A DNA stretch of 64,000 bases from Elioraea rosea (GTDB lineage: Bacteria > Pseudomonadota > Alphaproteobacteria > Acetobacterales > Acetobacteraceae): the NCBI RefSeq assembly GCF_007644105.1, contig NZ_VFAC01000003.1, forward strand, positions 180,727-244,726, in the 5' to 3' direction. Both the position numbers and the translations under genes were made by a program. A model generated the notes under the pieces. It was not told where the DNA came from. It worked only from the letters and a program-made list of their open reading frames with translations, and ran no database searches. Positions 45,118-54,826 of this stretch are shown here, piece after piece; the stretch's first letter is position 1, and every line of letters starts with the position of its first letter.

Positions 45118-46959
45118 GTGAACAGCACACCCCCACCGACGGCCGGCGGCCTTTCGGGCCCGCCGGCGAGAAGCCACGCCGACACGCTTCGGTCGCTGCT
45201 GCCCTATGTGTGGCCGAAGGGCGAGCCCGGCTTGCGGGCGCGCGTCGTCGTCGCGCTGGCGGCCCTGATCCTCGCCAAGGTCGCGACCGTCTACGTGCCC
45301 GTGGTGCTGTCCTGGGCGGTCGATGCGCTGACGCCTGCGGAGGGAAGGGGGGCGATCGTCGCCGTTCCGGTGGCGATCGTGGTCGCCTATGGTCTTCTCC
45401 GGTTCGCCGCCTCGATGTTCCAGGAACTGCGCGATGCGGTGTTCTCTGCCGTGGCGCAGCGGGCGGTGCGGCGCGTGGGGCACGCGACCTTCCAGCACCT
45501 GCACGCTCTCTCCCTCCGCTTCCACCTCGACAGGCAGACGGGCGGGCTCTCGCGCGCCATCGAACGCGGCACCAAGGGCATCGACACGGTGCTGCGCTTC
45601 GCCCTGTTCTCGACCCTGCCGACGCTTCTGGAGATCGGGCTCGCCACTGTCGTCCTCTGGGTGGCGCTCGGCTGGCAGTTCGCCCTCGTCGTGTTCCTCA
45701 CGCTCACCTTCTACGTCGCCTTCACGCTCGTCTTCACCGAGTGGCGCGTGCGCTTCCGCCGCACCATGAACGAGACGGACCAGGAGGCGACGACCAAGGC
45801 GATCGACAGCCTGCTGAACTTCGAGACGGTGAAGTATTTCGGCAACGAGGCGCATGAGGCCCGGCGCTTCGACACCGCGCTCGCGGCCTATGAGCGGGCA
45901 GCGGTGAAGAACCAGGTGACGCTGAACGCGCTCAACCTCGGCCAGGCGACGATCATCGCGCTGGGGCTGACGGTGGTCATGCTGCTCGCAGCGCGGGGCG
46001 TCGTCTCCGGCTCGCTGACCGTCGGGCAGTTCGTGATGGCGAACACATTTCTGATCCAGCTCTACGCGCCGCTGAACTTCCTCGGCTTCGCCTACCGCGA
46101 GATCAAGCAGGGGCTCGTGGACATGGAGGCGATGTTCCGCCTGCTCGCGGTCGAGCGTGAGGTGGCCGATATGCCAGGCGCAAAGCCGCTTGCGGTGCCG
46201 GCGGGCGAGGTGCGGTTCGAGAACGTCCGCTTCGCCTACCGGCCGGATCGCGGCATCCTCGACGGCGTCTCCTTCACCGTGCCTGCCGGGCATACGGTGG
46301 CGATCGTCGGGCCTTCGGGGGCCGGCAAGAGCACGATCTCGCGGCTTCTCTTCCGCTTCTATGACCCCCAGGAGGGGCGCATCGTGATCGACGGGCAGGA
46401 CATCGCGTCCGTCACCCAGGCGAGCCTGCGCGCCGCCATCGGCATCGTCCCGCAGGACACGGTGCTGTTCAACGACACCATCGCCTACAACGTCCGCTAT
46501 GGCCGCATCGATGCCTCGGAGGCCGAGATCGAGCAGGCCGCGCGGCTTGCCCGCATCCACGATTTCGTCGTCTCGACGCCCGACGGCTATGCCACGCGGG
46601 TGGGCGAGCGGGGGCTCAAGCTCTCGGGCGGCGAGAAGCAGCGCGTCGCGATCGCGCGGACCATCCTGAAGAACCCGCCGATCCTGCTGTTCGACGAGGC
46701 AACCTCCGCGCTCGATACGCAGACCGAGCAGGCGATCCAGGCCAATCTCCGCGAGATCTCGCGCGACCGCACGACGCTCGTGATCGCACACCGCCTCTCG
46801 ACCGTGGTGGACGCAGACGAGATCCTCGTGCTCGACGCGGGACGAATCGCCGAGCGCGGCACCCATGCCGCGCTGCTTGCGAAGGACGGGCTGTACGCGG
46901 CGATGTGGCGCCGCCAGGCCGAGCAGGACGAGGCAGAAGCCGAGGCGCCCGCGAAGTAG
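45118..46959 (+). CDS. Atm1/HMT1-type ABC exporter
   Basis: A 613-residue half-transporter: six membrane helices (about 40-330), Walker A GPSGAGKST, signature LSGGEKQR, Walker B ILLFDEATSALD and H-loop VIAHRLSTV. The membrane part (TFQHLHALSLRFHLDRQTGGLSR) places it in the ABCB7/Atm1 group, which exports glutathione-bound sulfur or metal conjugates and supports metal detoxification. The start is the GTG at 45118. No isc gene is near. Confidence 0.93.
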   Translation: MNSTPPPTAGGLSGPPARSHADTLRSLLPYVWPKGEPGLRARVVVALAALILAKVATVYVPVVLSWAVDALTPAEGRGAIVAVPVAIVVAYGLLRFAASMFQELRDAVFSAVAQRAVRRVGHATFQHLHALSLRFHLDRQTGGLSRAIERGTKGIDTVLRFALFSTLPTLLEIGLATVVLWVALGWQFALVVFLTLTFYVAFTLVFTEWRVRFRRTMNETDQEATTKAIDSLLNFETVKYFGNEAHEARRFDTALAAYERAAVKNQVTLNALNLGQATIIALGLTVVMLLAARGVVSGSLTVGQFVMANTFLIQLYAPLNFLGFAYREIKQGLVDMEAMFRLLAVEREVADMPGAKPLAVPAGEVRFENVRFAYRPDRGILDGVSFTVPAGHTVAIVGPSGAGKSTISRLLFRFYDPQEGRIVIDGQDIASVTQASLRAAIGIVPQDTVLFNDTIAYNVRYGRIDASEAEIEQAARLARIHDFVVSTPDGYATRVGERGLKLSGGEKQRVAIARTILKNPPILLFDEATSALDTQTEQAIQANLREISRDRTTLVIAHRLSTVVDADEILVLDAGRIAERGTHAALLAKDGLYAAMWRRQAEQDEAEAEAPAK

Positions 46960-46962
46960 GCG

Positions 46963-47955
46963 TCAGGGAACGAGGACGAGCGCGCCGGTCACCTCGCCGG
47001 CGCGGAGCCTGTCGAGCGCCTCCTGCGCCTTCTCGAGCGGCAGGACCTCCACCTCCGTGCGCACCGGAACCTCTGGTGCGAGGGCGAGGAAGGCGAGACC
47101 GTCCGCCCGCGTGAGATTGGCGACGGAGCGGATCACCCTTTCACCCCAGAGATCGGCATAGGGGAAGGAGGGGATGTCGCTCATGTGGATGCCTGCGCAG
47201 ACGACGACCCCGCCACGGATCGTGGCCTTGAGCGCCGCTGGCACCAACGCGCCGACCGGGGCGAACAGGATCGCTGCGTCGAGCGGCTCGGGCGGCGCCT
47301 CGTCCGACCCGCCTGCCCAGACGGCGCCGAGGCGCGTCGCGAAGCCCTGCGCGGCCGTGTCGCCCGGGCGGGTGAACGCATAGACCTCCCGCCCCTCGTG
47401 CCGCGCGACCTGCGCGACGATGTGCGCCGCCGCGCCGAACCCGTAGAGGCCAAGTCGCTTCGCATCCCCCGCCATCCTGAGCGCGCGATGACCGATCAGC
47501 CCGGCGCAGAGGAGCGGCGCCGCCTCGGTATCGGCGTACTGCGCCGGAATGGGCAGGCAGTAGCGGGCATCCGCGACCACGTGCTCGGCATAGCCGCCAT
47601 CGATCTGCCAGCCGGTGAAGCGGGCCTCGGCGCAGAGATTCTCCCGTCCCTCGCGGCAGAACCGGCAGGTGCCGCAGGTCCAGCCAAGCCAGGGAACGCC
47701 GACGCGGTCTCCCACGCGGAGGTCCGCCACCCCTTCGCCGAGCGCCTCGACGCGCCCCACGATCTCGTGGCCCGGCACGACACCCGCCCGGGCCTGGGGC
47801 AGGTCGCCGTCCACCACGTGGAGGTCGGTCCGGCACACGGCGCAGGCGGAGACCTTGATGAGCACCTGACCGGGGCCGGGCCCAGGCACGGTGCGGCAGA
47901 TGAGCCGCAGCCTTTGTCTGGGGGCGGGCAGGACCATGGCGCGCGAGCTCGGCAT
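46963..47955 (-). CDS. Zinc-dependent alcohol dehydrogenase
   Basis: A 330-residue medium-chain dehydrogenase. The catalytic zinc site begins CRTDLH, with GHEIVGRVE next. The structural zinc has four Cys in CGTCRFCREGRENLC. The cofactor domain is shortened (LYGFGAAAHIVAQ), as in the AdhA-like subgroup. It may oxidise an alcohol or reduce an aldehyde; the substrate is not given by sequence. Start at 47955; an internal ATG six codons later is possible. Confidence 0.9.
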   Translation of the reverse strand: MPSSRAMVLPAPRQRLRLICRTVPGPGPGQVLIKVSACAVCRTDLHVVDGDLPQARAGVVPGHEIVGRVEALGEGVADLRVGDRVGVPWLGWTCGTCRFCREGRENLCAEARFTGWQIDGGYAEHVVADARYCLPIPAQYADTEAAPLLCAGLIGHRALRMAGDAKRLGLYGFGAAAHIVAQVARHEGREVYAFTRPGDTAAQGFATRLGAVWAGGSDEAPPEPLDAAILFAPVGALVPAALKATIRGGVVVCAGIHMSDIPSFPYADLWGERVIRSVANLTRADGLAFLALAPEVPVRTEVEVLPLEKAQEALDRLRAGEVTGALVLVP

Positions 47956-48062
47956 CGGCCGATCATGCCACGGGCATGGCACGCCTGCGCAGGCGGCGGA
48001 GGGGTTTATCCGCCCCGACCCCGGCCCCATCTGGCAGACACACCAGCGAAGGAGAGCGCGGC

Positions 48063-48311
48063 ATGCAGTTCGACACCGAGGGCAACGCGCCGGCTGACCT
48101 GAGCCATGCCGGCTCGGTCGTCGACAAGGCCATCGAGTACATGATGGAGCAGAAGATCGGCTCCCTCTCGGCTGCATCGGCGCTTCTCGGCGGCGCGCTC
48201 GGGCTGCTTTCCCGGTCCATGAGCGATGACGCCATCATCCAGGTGCTGAACAACGCCATCGCCTCGGTGAAGGCGGGCGAACTCAGGGCCGACGGGCCGC
48301 CCCAGGGCTGA
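48063..48311 (+). CDS. Small conserved-looking protein of unknown function
   Basis: An 82-residue protein, mostly helical in appearance, with no signal or membrane segment. The centre SLSAASALLGGALGLLSRSM is mildly hydrophobic. GAAGGAGAG precedes the ATG, so it is translated. I cannot name a family. It lies just upstream of the L28 gene, which has its own predicted promoter. Confidence 0.65.
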   Translation: MQFDTEGNAPADLSHAGSVVDKAIEYMMEQKIGSLSAASALLGGALGLLSRSMSDDAIIQVLNNAIASVKAGELRADGPPQG

Positions 48312-48358
48312 GCGGTGGCCGGGCCAGCCTCCGCAGGGCTGGACCTCGCGCCCGCGCC

Positions 48359-48387
48359 TTGACGCGGGCGGCATCGGCGGATAGAAG
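48359..48387 (+). promoter_or_regulatory. Predicted sigma-70 promoter of rpmB
   Basis: TTGACG (48359-48364), a 17-base spacer and TAGAAG (48382-48387) give a good match to the housekeeping consensus, about 85 bases ahead of the L28 start at 48471. Confidence 0.55.
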
Positions 48388-48470
48388 CCGCGTCTTCGCA
48401 CGGGTCGGCCCTCGGGGGCCTGCCCCGGTTCTGGCCGTTTGGTCTAGGTCGTTCGGAAGGATCAGGTGTC

Positions 48471-48764
48471 ATGGCGCGTCGCTGCGGCGTCACGGGCAAG
48501 GGTGTGCTGACGGGCAACAATGTCAGCCATGCCAACAACAAGTCGCGCCGGCGCTTCCTGCCGAACCTGCAGGTCGCCTCGATGATGTCGGAGGTGCTCG
48601 GCACCACGATCCGCATGCGCATGACGACGCGCGGCATCCGCACCATCGAGCACAATGGCGGCATCGATGCCTGGCTGCTCGGCACGCCCGACCGGAAGCT
48701 TTCCGACGAGGCGCGGGTGCTGAAGCGCCGGCTCGAGCGCGCGAAGGCCAAGAAGGCCGCCTGA
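48471..48764 (+). CDS. rpmB: 50S ribosomal protein L28
   Basis: A 97-residue ribosomal protein L28, recognised from [20 protein letters not shown], the RRRFLPNLQ block and the Lys/Arg-rich end. It binds 23S rRNA. It stands alone with its own promoter and a clear intrinsic terminator downstream. Confidence 0.98.
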   Translation: MARRCGVTGKGVLTGNNVSHANNKSRRRFLPNLQVASMMSEVLGTTIRMRMTTRGIRTIEHNGGIDAWLLGTPDRKLSDEARVLKRRLERAKAKKAA

Positions 48765-48794
48765 TGGCCGGCCGCCTCGCGCGGCACAGGGAAG

Positions 48795-48818
48795 GGCCCG
48801 CTTCGGCGGGCCTTTTTT
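48795..48818 (+). terminator. Intrinsic terminator after rpmB
   Basis: GGCCCGC (48795-48801), loop TTCG, GCGGGCC (48806-48812), then six T (48813-48818): a textbook terminator 30 bases after the rpmB stop. It is the only hairpin in the window with a proper T-tract that I noticed. Confidence 0.92.
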
Positions 48819-48838
48819 CATCCGGCGGCTAGCCTCCC

Positions 48839-49612
48839 ATGCTTCCCCTCTCGCCGGCCGGCCTGGTCGCGGCGCTGAACGCGCTGCCGCCCGATGCCGT
48901 CTGGGCGCTCATGGTTCTCGCCGCCTTCGGCGCGGTTCTCGCGCTGCTCGCCGCCTTCGGGCGGGCGGGGCTCTACGTGTTCGTCGCCGTCGCGGTTGTG
49001 GCGGCCAACCTCCAGGTGCTGAAGGTGGTGCCCTTCGCGGTGCTGCCCGGGCCGGTCGCGGAAGGCACGGTCGTCTTCGCCGCGACCTATCTCGCGACCG
49101 ACATCCTCGCCGAACACTATGGCGCCGCGGCTGCGCGCAAGGCCGTGTGGCTCGGCTTCGCCGCGCACCTGACGATGACGGTCCTGATGCTTCTCGCGCT
49201 CGGCTACCGTCCGCTCGATGCCGCGACCGCCGGTGCGGACCTCGCCTGGGCGCTTCCCTATCACGACCATCTCGCCGCCCTCTTCACGCCCGCGCCCGCG
49301 CTGTTCGCCGCCGGAATGACGAGCTACCTCGCGAGCCAGTTCCTCGACATCCGTCTCTTCACCGCCATCCGTGCGGCGACTGGCGGGCGCGCGCTCTGGC
49401 TTCGCAACACCGCGAGCACCTCGATCTCGGCGCTGGTCGACAGCGCGCTGTTCTCGACCCTCGCCTTCGTGGTGTTCGCCGAGCACCCGGTTCCATGGGA
49501 CGTGCTGTGCCGCACCTACATTCTCGGCACCTGGCTCGTGCGCGTGCTTCTCGCGGTTCTCGACACCCCGGCGATGTATCTCGCGGGACGGCTGGTGCGG
49601 GAGGAGCGATGA
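48839..49612 (+). CDS. yhhQ: Queuosine precursor transporter (YhhQ family)
   Basis: A 257-residue membrane protein with about six or seven helices. The family pattern ATYLATDILAEHYGAAAARKAVW and the late motif LRNTASTSISALVDSALFSTLAF match the YhhQ/QPTR family, which imports queuine or preQ0/preQ1. Its stop overlaps the tgt start by four bases, a direct functional link. I chose the ATG at 48839, just after the rpmB terminator. Confidence 0.93.
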   Translation: MLPLSPAGLVAALNALPPDAVWALMVLAAFGAVLALLAAFGRAGLYVFVAVAVVAANLQVLKVVPFAVLPGPVAEGTVVFAATYLATDILAEHYGAAAARKAVWLGFAAHLTMTVLMLLALGYRPLDAATAGADLAWALPYHDHLAALFTPAPALFAAGMTSYLASQFLDIRLFTAIRAATGGRALWLRNTASTSISALVDSALFSTLAFVVFAEHPVPWDVLCRTYILGTWLVRVLLAVLDTPAMYLAGRLVREER

Positions 49613-50826
49613 GCGCGCGCTACCCCGCCCATCGCTTCACCGTGACGGGCCGTGACGGCAGGACACGCGCGCGCACCGGGCGGATCGAGACGCCGCACGG
49701 TGTGGTCGAGACGCCGGCCTTCGTTCTCTGCGCAACGCGCGGGGCCCTGAAGGCAGCGACGATGGAGGACGTGCGCGCGCTTGGGGCATCGCTCGTTCTC
49801 GGCAACACCTATCACCTGATGCTCGCTCCTGGCGCCGAGCGCATCGCTGCACTCGGCGGCCTCGCTGCGATGACGGGCTGGCGCGGCCCGACGCTGACCG
49901 ACAGCGGCGGGTTCCAGATCTTCTCGATGGGCCATGGCGGTGTCGCAGCCGAGATCAAGGGAAACCGTTCGGGCACGCCCGCGGCGACGCTTCTGCGCAT
50001 CGAGGAGGCGGCGGCGACGTTCCGCTCCTATATCGATGGCTCGGTGCACCGGCTCTCGCCCGAGATCTCGCTCTCCGTCCAGGGCGCGATCGGGGCCGAT
50101 CTCGTCGTCGTGCTCGACGAATGCACGCCCTTCCATGCAGACCGTGGCTATGTCGAGCGCGCGCTGGCGCGAACCTTCCGCTGGTCGCGCCGCTCGCTCG
50201 CCGCCTTCGATGCGCGGCAGGGGCAGGGCAGCGCGGGGCCGCAGGCGCTCGTCGGTATCGCGGGCGGGCATGTGCACGAGGATCTCAGGCGCGAGGCGGC
50301 GGAGTTCGTCAACGGCGAGGACTTCTTCGCCCACGCGATCGGCGACTCGCTTGGCGGCGACCGCGCCCAGATGCACGCCATCGTTGCCTTACAGGCGCCG
50401 TTGCTCCGCCCCGACAGGCCGATCCACCTCCTCGGCATCGGCCAGGTGGCCGATATCTGGCATGGCGCGGCCCAGGGCATTGACACGTTCGACTGCGTGC
50501 ACCCGACCCGGATCGCACGCCATGGCGGCGCGCTCGTGCGAATGTGCGAGGAGACCTCCGGGCGCGACCACCTGAACCTCCGCAACGCTCGCTTCCGAGA
50601 TGACGCCCGCCCGCTCGAGGAGGGCTGCGACTGCCCCGCCTGCTCTGCCGGGCTCTCGCGCGCCTATCTCCACCATCTGCTCAAGGTGGACGAGCTCGCC
50701 GGGCTGCTGCTGGTGACGCGTCACAACATCCGCTTCATGACGCGGTTGATGGCGGCGGTGCGGAAAGCGATCGCGGCCGGGCGCGTACGCGAGGAGGCGG
50801 CCGCCTGGGGCGTCAGCCTCAGCTGA
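49609..50826 (+). CDS. tgt: tRNA-guanine(34) transglycosylase
   Basis: A 405-residue enzyme that exchanges G34 of GUN tRNAs for a queuosine precursor. The general acid is Asp98 (LTDSGGFQ), the nucleophile Asp295 (TFDCVHPTR), and the zinc ligands Cys340, Cys342, Cys345 and His372. The base-pocket segment reads AIGDSLGGD (243-251), so Gly249 takes the place of the Val of preQ1-specific bacterial enzymes (Val233 in Zymomonas), as in eukaryotic queuine enzymes; the other diagnostic residue stays Cys172 (DECTP). It is encoded with YhhQ, and GluQ is elsewhere in the window. Confidence 0.95.
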   Translation: MSARYPAHRFTVTGRDGRTRARTGRIETPHGVVETPAFVLCATRGALKAATMEDVRALGASLVLGNTYHLMLAPGAERIAALGGLAAMTGWRGPTLTDSGGFQIFSMGHGGVAAEIKGNRSGTPAATLLRIEEAAATFRSYIDGSVHRLSPEISLSVQGAIGADLVVVLDECTPFHADRGYVERALARTFRWSRRSLAAFDARQGQGSAGPQALVGIAGGHVHEDLRREAAEFVNGEDFFAHAIGDSLGGDRAQMHAIVALQAPLLRPDRPIHLLGIGQVADIWHGAAQGIDTFDCVHPTRIARHGGALVRMCEETSGRDHLNLRNARFRDDARPLEEGCDCPACSAGLSRAYLHHLLKVDELAGLLLVTRHNIRFMTRLMAAVRKAIAAGRVREEAAAWGVSLS

Positions 50827-50958
50827 GCGCGGCGCCGCGACATCGTTGCTGTAGGTCAATGAAACATTGCACGGGCTGGCGTTAGTTTCCCATTGATGGG
50901 CAGTGCTGCCCTGGTCCTGGCCCTGAGGGGCACGGCGAGCCCGCATCGGAGATAATCC

Positions 50959-51954
50959 ATGCGACAGCACCGGTCTCCGCGCCACGGGCGCGCTGTTGTT
51001 CTCGTCCTCGCCCTCTCGGCAGCCGCCATGACCTCCGGTCCTTGCAGGGCCGTTGTTGTGAACGACGGCATGATTGGCACGAAGACGATCGACCAGGTCG
51101 CGCTCGAGCTCGGCATGCAGCCTCGCTACTCGGGAATCGGCGGGATCACCATCGGGCCGACGGCGAGCCTCTGCACCGGAACGCTCGTGAGCTCGACCAT
51201 GGTGCTCACTGCCGCCCACTGCTTCGACGTCAACAAGGACGGAGCGAGCGACTACAAGCCGGAACAGGTCAAGTTCCTATATGGCAACGAGCTCGGCGCC
51301 AACCTGTCTTCGCCCACCGCACCGAGCATCGATGCGAGTGCGATCCACCTGAACCCGCTCTATGTCCATGAGGAGTCCTTGGCATATCAGATCTATGACC
51401 TTGCCCTGCTGACGCTGAGTAGCGCCGTTCCCGCCGAATTCAAGCCGTTCTCGGTGTATGCATCGCCCGGTGGGAACGTGGCCCGGGTTGTCGGTTATGG
51501 CTCCAGTGGTCCAGGTGGCTCGGTCCAGGACAACAGGAAGCGCGCGGGTGTGAACGCTGCCTACATTCCCGATGGAGCGCCCTTTACGTTCGTCGATTTC
51601 GACGGGATCGTCGATGACAAGCCGGTCGCCGATCCAGGCACTGGTCCTCGCGATGGTCAGGCGGCGTCTTCCAAGCTCGAGGCCGGTCTCTGCTATGGCG
51701 ACAGCGGCGGTCCGCTCCTGACCATGGGAGACTTCATGCTGAGCGGCGTGGTCACCGGCTCCTTCGTTCCGGTGGCCGCGGCCTGTACCGTCGGGGATGT
51801 CGTCGGGTTCGTTCGCACTGGGATCGAGGGGAACTCGGATTTCCTTCACGCGCATGGCATCAAGGTCATCGACGAGCCCGGAACGCTGGCGCTGCTCGGC
51901 ACCGCCCTGCTCGCGCTGTTCGCGGCCGTCCGTGGCGCGCGGCGATCAGCGTGA
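50959..51954 (+). CDS. Trypsin-like serine protease with PEP-CTERM anchor
   Basis: A 331-residue secreted S1-type protease. The signal peptide spans about 1-31; the triad is His87 (LTAAHC), Asp147 (YDLALL) and Ser249 (YGDSGGP). The C-terminus (305-331) is a PEP-CTERM sorting signal: DEPGTL, a hydrophobic helix and RGARR. Such signals are cut by an exosortase, none of which is in this window. Codon choice looks less GC-skewed than in neighbouring genes, which could mean horizontal transfer. Confidence 0.88.
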   Translation: MRQHRSPRHGRAVVLVLALSAAAMTSGPCRAVVVNDGMIGTKTIDQVALELGMQPRYSGIGGITIGPTASLCTGTLVSSTMVLTAAHCFDVNKDGASDYKPEQVKFLYGNELGANLSSPTAPSIDASAIHLNPLYVHEESLAYQIYDLALLTLSSAVPAEFKPFSVYASPGGNVARVVGYGSSGPGGSVQDNRKRAGVNAAYIPDGAPFTFVDFDGIVDDKPVADPGTGPRDGQAASSKLEAGLCYGDSGGPLLTMGDFMLSGVVTGSFVPVAAACTVGDVVGFVRTGIEGNSDFLHAHGIKVIDEPGTLALLGTALLALFAAVRGARRSA

Positions 51955-52905
51955 CGGAGGCGTGAGCGCGTCCTGTTCGAGGCGGAACAGCATCAGGATG
52001 TTGCGCTGGAACAGGCTGAAATTGTCGTCCGAGACGATCGCCACGTCGAGCGCGCCATCGTCGCGGTGCGCGACCGCGATGCCCTCGTAGTTGTCCGCGG
52101 AAAGCGGGGCGCCGATCGTTGCGAGCTCGACGGGCTCGAGCACCGGCTGATCGAGCGCGGCAGCCGAGAGATGCACGATCCGGCTCGTGAAGCCGGTCAG
52201 CAGGCTGACGCGGCGTTCGAGCACGAGCGCGCCGCCACCTGGCAGCGCCGCGGCATCGACAGCGACGAAATCCGGCCCGGGGCGGTAGCGGCGCTCGTCC
52301 CAGGTGCGGCCGTCCGGCGCGCCGATCCAGGCGCGCGCGGTGCCGTCGTCGCCGCCCGCCTCGGCAATGGCGAGGATGCGCCCATCCGCCAGCACGGTGA
52401 CGCTCTCGAGGCCCGAGTTCGCGGGCAGCGTCGCGATGCCTCGCGGATTTGGGAAGAACTGCGCCCCCGCCTCGGGCGAGGCGAACACGCGCAGCCTGTG
52501 CCAGCGTTCGAACCCGACGAGCAGCCTGCCGTCGGGAAGGCGTGCGAGGGATTCGGCATCGCTCGGCCTGCCGATGCGCACGGGGCGGAGATTGCCGTCG
52601 AGCATCGGAAGAAGCTCGGCCTCCACGATGCCCGTCAGCCTTCCCGTGCCGTCGCGCTCGATCCGCCCGCGGATCCAATGCGCCTGGTCCGTCACCGCGA
52701 GGAACCGGCCATCAGGCTCGAGCAGGAGGCCCGAGAGGCCGCCGAAGGCACGCTCGGAACCGGCGAGTGCCAGCGCGCCCTTGAACGCGAGCGGCCCGAG
52801 CCTGTCGAGAGACGGATCCTCTTCCGAAAGCGGAATGACGCGGGCGCGGAGCGCGAGAGCGTTCGCCGGCAGCGCGAAGGCGGCAAGCGCCGCGCCGAGC
52901 AGCAC
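51946..52905 (-). CDS. Phytase-esterase-like periplasmic protein
   Basis: A 319-residue secreted protein of the esterase-like-activity-of-phytase family (beta-propeller): GGLSGLLLEPDGRFLAVTD, PSDAESLARLPDGRLLVGFE and NYEGIAVAHRDDG are typical blades. The start given is the GTG at 52905; a CTG at 52932, inside the cobT stop, would add LISPALPRR and create a twin-arginine signal, so the true start may be there. It could act on phosphate or ester substrates; activity of this family is poorly defined. It overlaps the protease end by nine bases. Confidence 0.85.
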   Translation of the reverse strand: MLLGAALAAFALPANALALRARVIPLSEEDPSLDRLGPLAFKGALALAGSERAFGGLSGLLLEPDGRFLAVTDQAHWIRGRIERDGTGRLTGIVEAELLPMLDGNLRPVRIGRPSDAESLARLPDGRLLVGFERWHRLRVFASPEAGAQFFPNPRGIATLPANSGLESVTVLADGRILAIAEAGGDDGTARAWIGAPDGRTWDERRYRPGPDFVAVDAAALPGGGALVLERRVSLLTGFTSRIVHLSAAALDQPVLEPVELATIGAPLSADNYEGIAVAHRDDGALDVAIVSDDNFSLFQRNILMLFRLEQDALTPPSR

Positions 52906-52928
52906 CCGGCGAGGAAGGGCAGGAGAAA

Positions 52929-54812
52929 TCAGGCGACCAGCGCGGCCTGCTCGGCCGCGGCCCGATGCCAGGCCTCGGCTGCGTCCTCGTCGAACAGCTC
53001 GGCGAGCTTCTTCATCATCGTGCCGCCGAGTTCCTCGGCGTCGACGATCGTCACCGCGCGGCGGTAGTAGCGCGTCACGTCGTGTCCGATGCCGATGGCC
53101 GTGACCTCGATCATCCTGTCACGCTCGATCCTGCGGATCACGTCGCGCAGGTGCCGTTCCAGATAATTGCCGGGGTTGACCGAGAGCGTGCTGTCGTCGA
53201 CCGGGGCGCCGTCTGAGATCACCATCAGGATGCGACGATGCTCGGGCCGGCCCGCCAGGCGGCGATAGGCCCATTCGAGCGCCTCGCCGTCGATGTTCTC
53301 CTTGAGAAGCCCCTCGCGCAGCATCAGTCCGAGATTCCGCCGCGCGCGGCGCCAGGGCTGGTCCGCCGCCTTGTAGACGATATGGCGAAGATCGTTCAGG
53401 CGGCCGGGGTTGCGCTTCTTGCCTTCCTGCACCCAGCGCTCGCGGCTCTGTCCGCCCTTCCAGGCGCGCGTTGTGAAGCCGAGGATCTCGACCTTCACCG
53501 CGCAGCGCTCGAGCGTGCGGGCGAGGATGTCGGCAGACATCGCCGCGACCGTGATGGGCCGCCCCCGCATCGAGCCGGAATTGTCGATCAGCAGCGACAC
53601 CACCGTGTCGCGGAACTCGGTGTCGCGCTCGCGCTTGTAGGAGAGCGAATGGGTCGGGTTGGCGACGACGCGGGCGAGCCGCGAGACGTCGAGCAGCCCC
53701 TCCTCGAGGTCGAAATCCCAGCTTCGCGACTGCTGCGCCAGAAGGCGTCTCTGCAGCCGGTTGGCGAGCTTGGACACGACGCCCTGGAGGTGCTGGAGCT
53801 GCTGGTCGAGCTGGCTGCGAAGCCTCGTCAGCTCGTCGGCGTCGCAAAGCTCGTCGGCAGCGACCTCCTCGTCGAACTGGCGCGTGTAGGGCTCATAGCG
53901 GGTGTGATCGCCGGCGAGATCGCGGTCCTTGCGCGCCTGCGGGCCGGCGGGGCGGTCATCGCCCTCGGCGGCCGCACCCTCGTCCTGCTCCTGCTCGACG
54001 CTGTCTGCCGCCTCCGCCTGGCCTTCGGCCTCCTCCTCGCGCGCGCCGGGCATGCTCTCGGCCTCGGCGGCCGAGCCGGCGCTGTCCTGCTCCTCGCTCT
54101 CCGCCCCTTCCTCCTGCTCGCCCTGCTCGTCCTCCTCCTGCTCGGCCTCGGCTTCGGCCTCGCTTTCCTCCTCTGCCATGTCGAGCGCCGCGAGAAGCTT
54201 GCGGGCGGCGCGGCCGAACTGGTCCTGGTCGTCCAGCGAGGGGCCGAGATTGGCGAGCGCCTCGATCGCCTTGGGCGGCAGCGTCTCGCGCCAGAGCGAG
54301 ATGACCTCGCGCGCGGCCTCGGGCAGCGGCTCTCCGGTGATGGCCTCGCGGGCGAGAAGCTCGATGGCCTTGGCGACGGGAAGCTGCTCGCGCCGCGTCA
54401 TGCGGTCGAGCCCGTCCGCCTCGCATTCCTCGCTGAGCCTGGCGCGGAGGTTGGCCGCGACCCCTTCCATCACCCGCGAGCCGATCGCCTCGACGCGGGC
54501 CTGGGCGAGAAGGTCGTACACCTCGCGCGCCTCCCGCCGGGCCGGCGTGCGGCGGCCATGCACCGCGTCGTCGTGCAGCTTGAGCCGGAGCGCCATCGCA
54601 TCGGCCGCGCCACGAAGCCGTGCCATCTCCGGCGCGGGAAGGGCGCGGGAGGGAACGGGGAGGCGTGCGCGCTTTCCCGCCACGCCGGGAGGCCCAGGCT
54701 GGAACGCGACATCGACATCGCCGCGCTCGGCGACCGCGCGGAGCGCACCGGCGGTCGCGCGGCGGAACTCCTCTGCGCGGGCGGTATCGCGCGGGTTCGG
54801 CGGCTGGGCCAT
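52929..54812 (-). CDS. cobT: Cobaltochelatase subunit CobT
   Basis: A 627-residue subunit of the aerobic CobNST cobaltochelatase that inserts cobalt into hydrogenobyrinate diamide. An N-terminal helical domain, a long acidic linker (about 214-290, mostly Glu/Ala/Asp) and a C-terminal VWA domain with the metal-dependent adhesion site DNSGSMRG are visible. It works with the AAA+ CobS encoded 14 bases upstream. CobN is not in the window. Confidence 0.95.
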   Translation of the reverse strand: MAQPPNPRDTARAEEFRRATAGALRAVAERGDVDVAFQPGPPGVAGKRARLPVPSRALPAPEMARLRGAADAMALRLKLHDDAVHGRRTPARREAREVYDLLAQARVEAIGSRVMEGVAANLRARLSEECEADGLDRMTRREQLPVAKAIELLAREAITGEPLPEAAREVISLWRETLPPKAIEALANLGPSLDDQDQFGRAARKLLAALDMAEEESEAEAEAEQEEDEQGEQEEGAESEEQDSAGSAAEAESMPGAREEEAEGQAEAADSVEQEQDEGAAAEGDDRPAGPQARKDRDLAGDHTRYEPYTRQFDEEVAADELCDADELTRLRSQLDQQLQHLQGVVSKLANRLQRRLLAQQSRSWDFDLEEGLLDVSRLARVVANPTHSLSYKRERDTEFRDTVVSLLIDNSGSMRGRPITVAAMSADILARTLERCAVKVEILGFTTRAWKGGQSRERWVQEGKKRNPGRLNDLRHIVYKAADQPWRRARRNLGLMLREGLLKENIDGEALEWAYRRLAGRPEHRRILMVISDGAPVDDSTLSVNPGNYLERHLRDVIRRIERDRMIEVTAIGIGHDVTRYYRRAVTIVDAEELGGTMMKKLAELFDEDAAEAWHRAAAEQAALVA

Positions 54813-54826
54813 CGGCAGCTTGCCGG

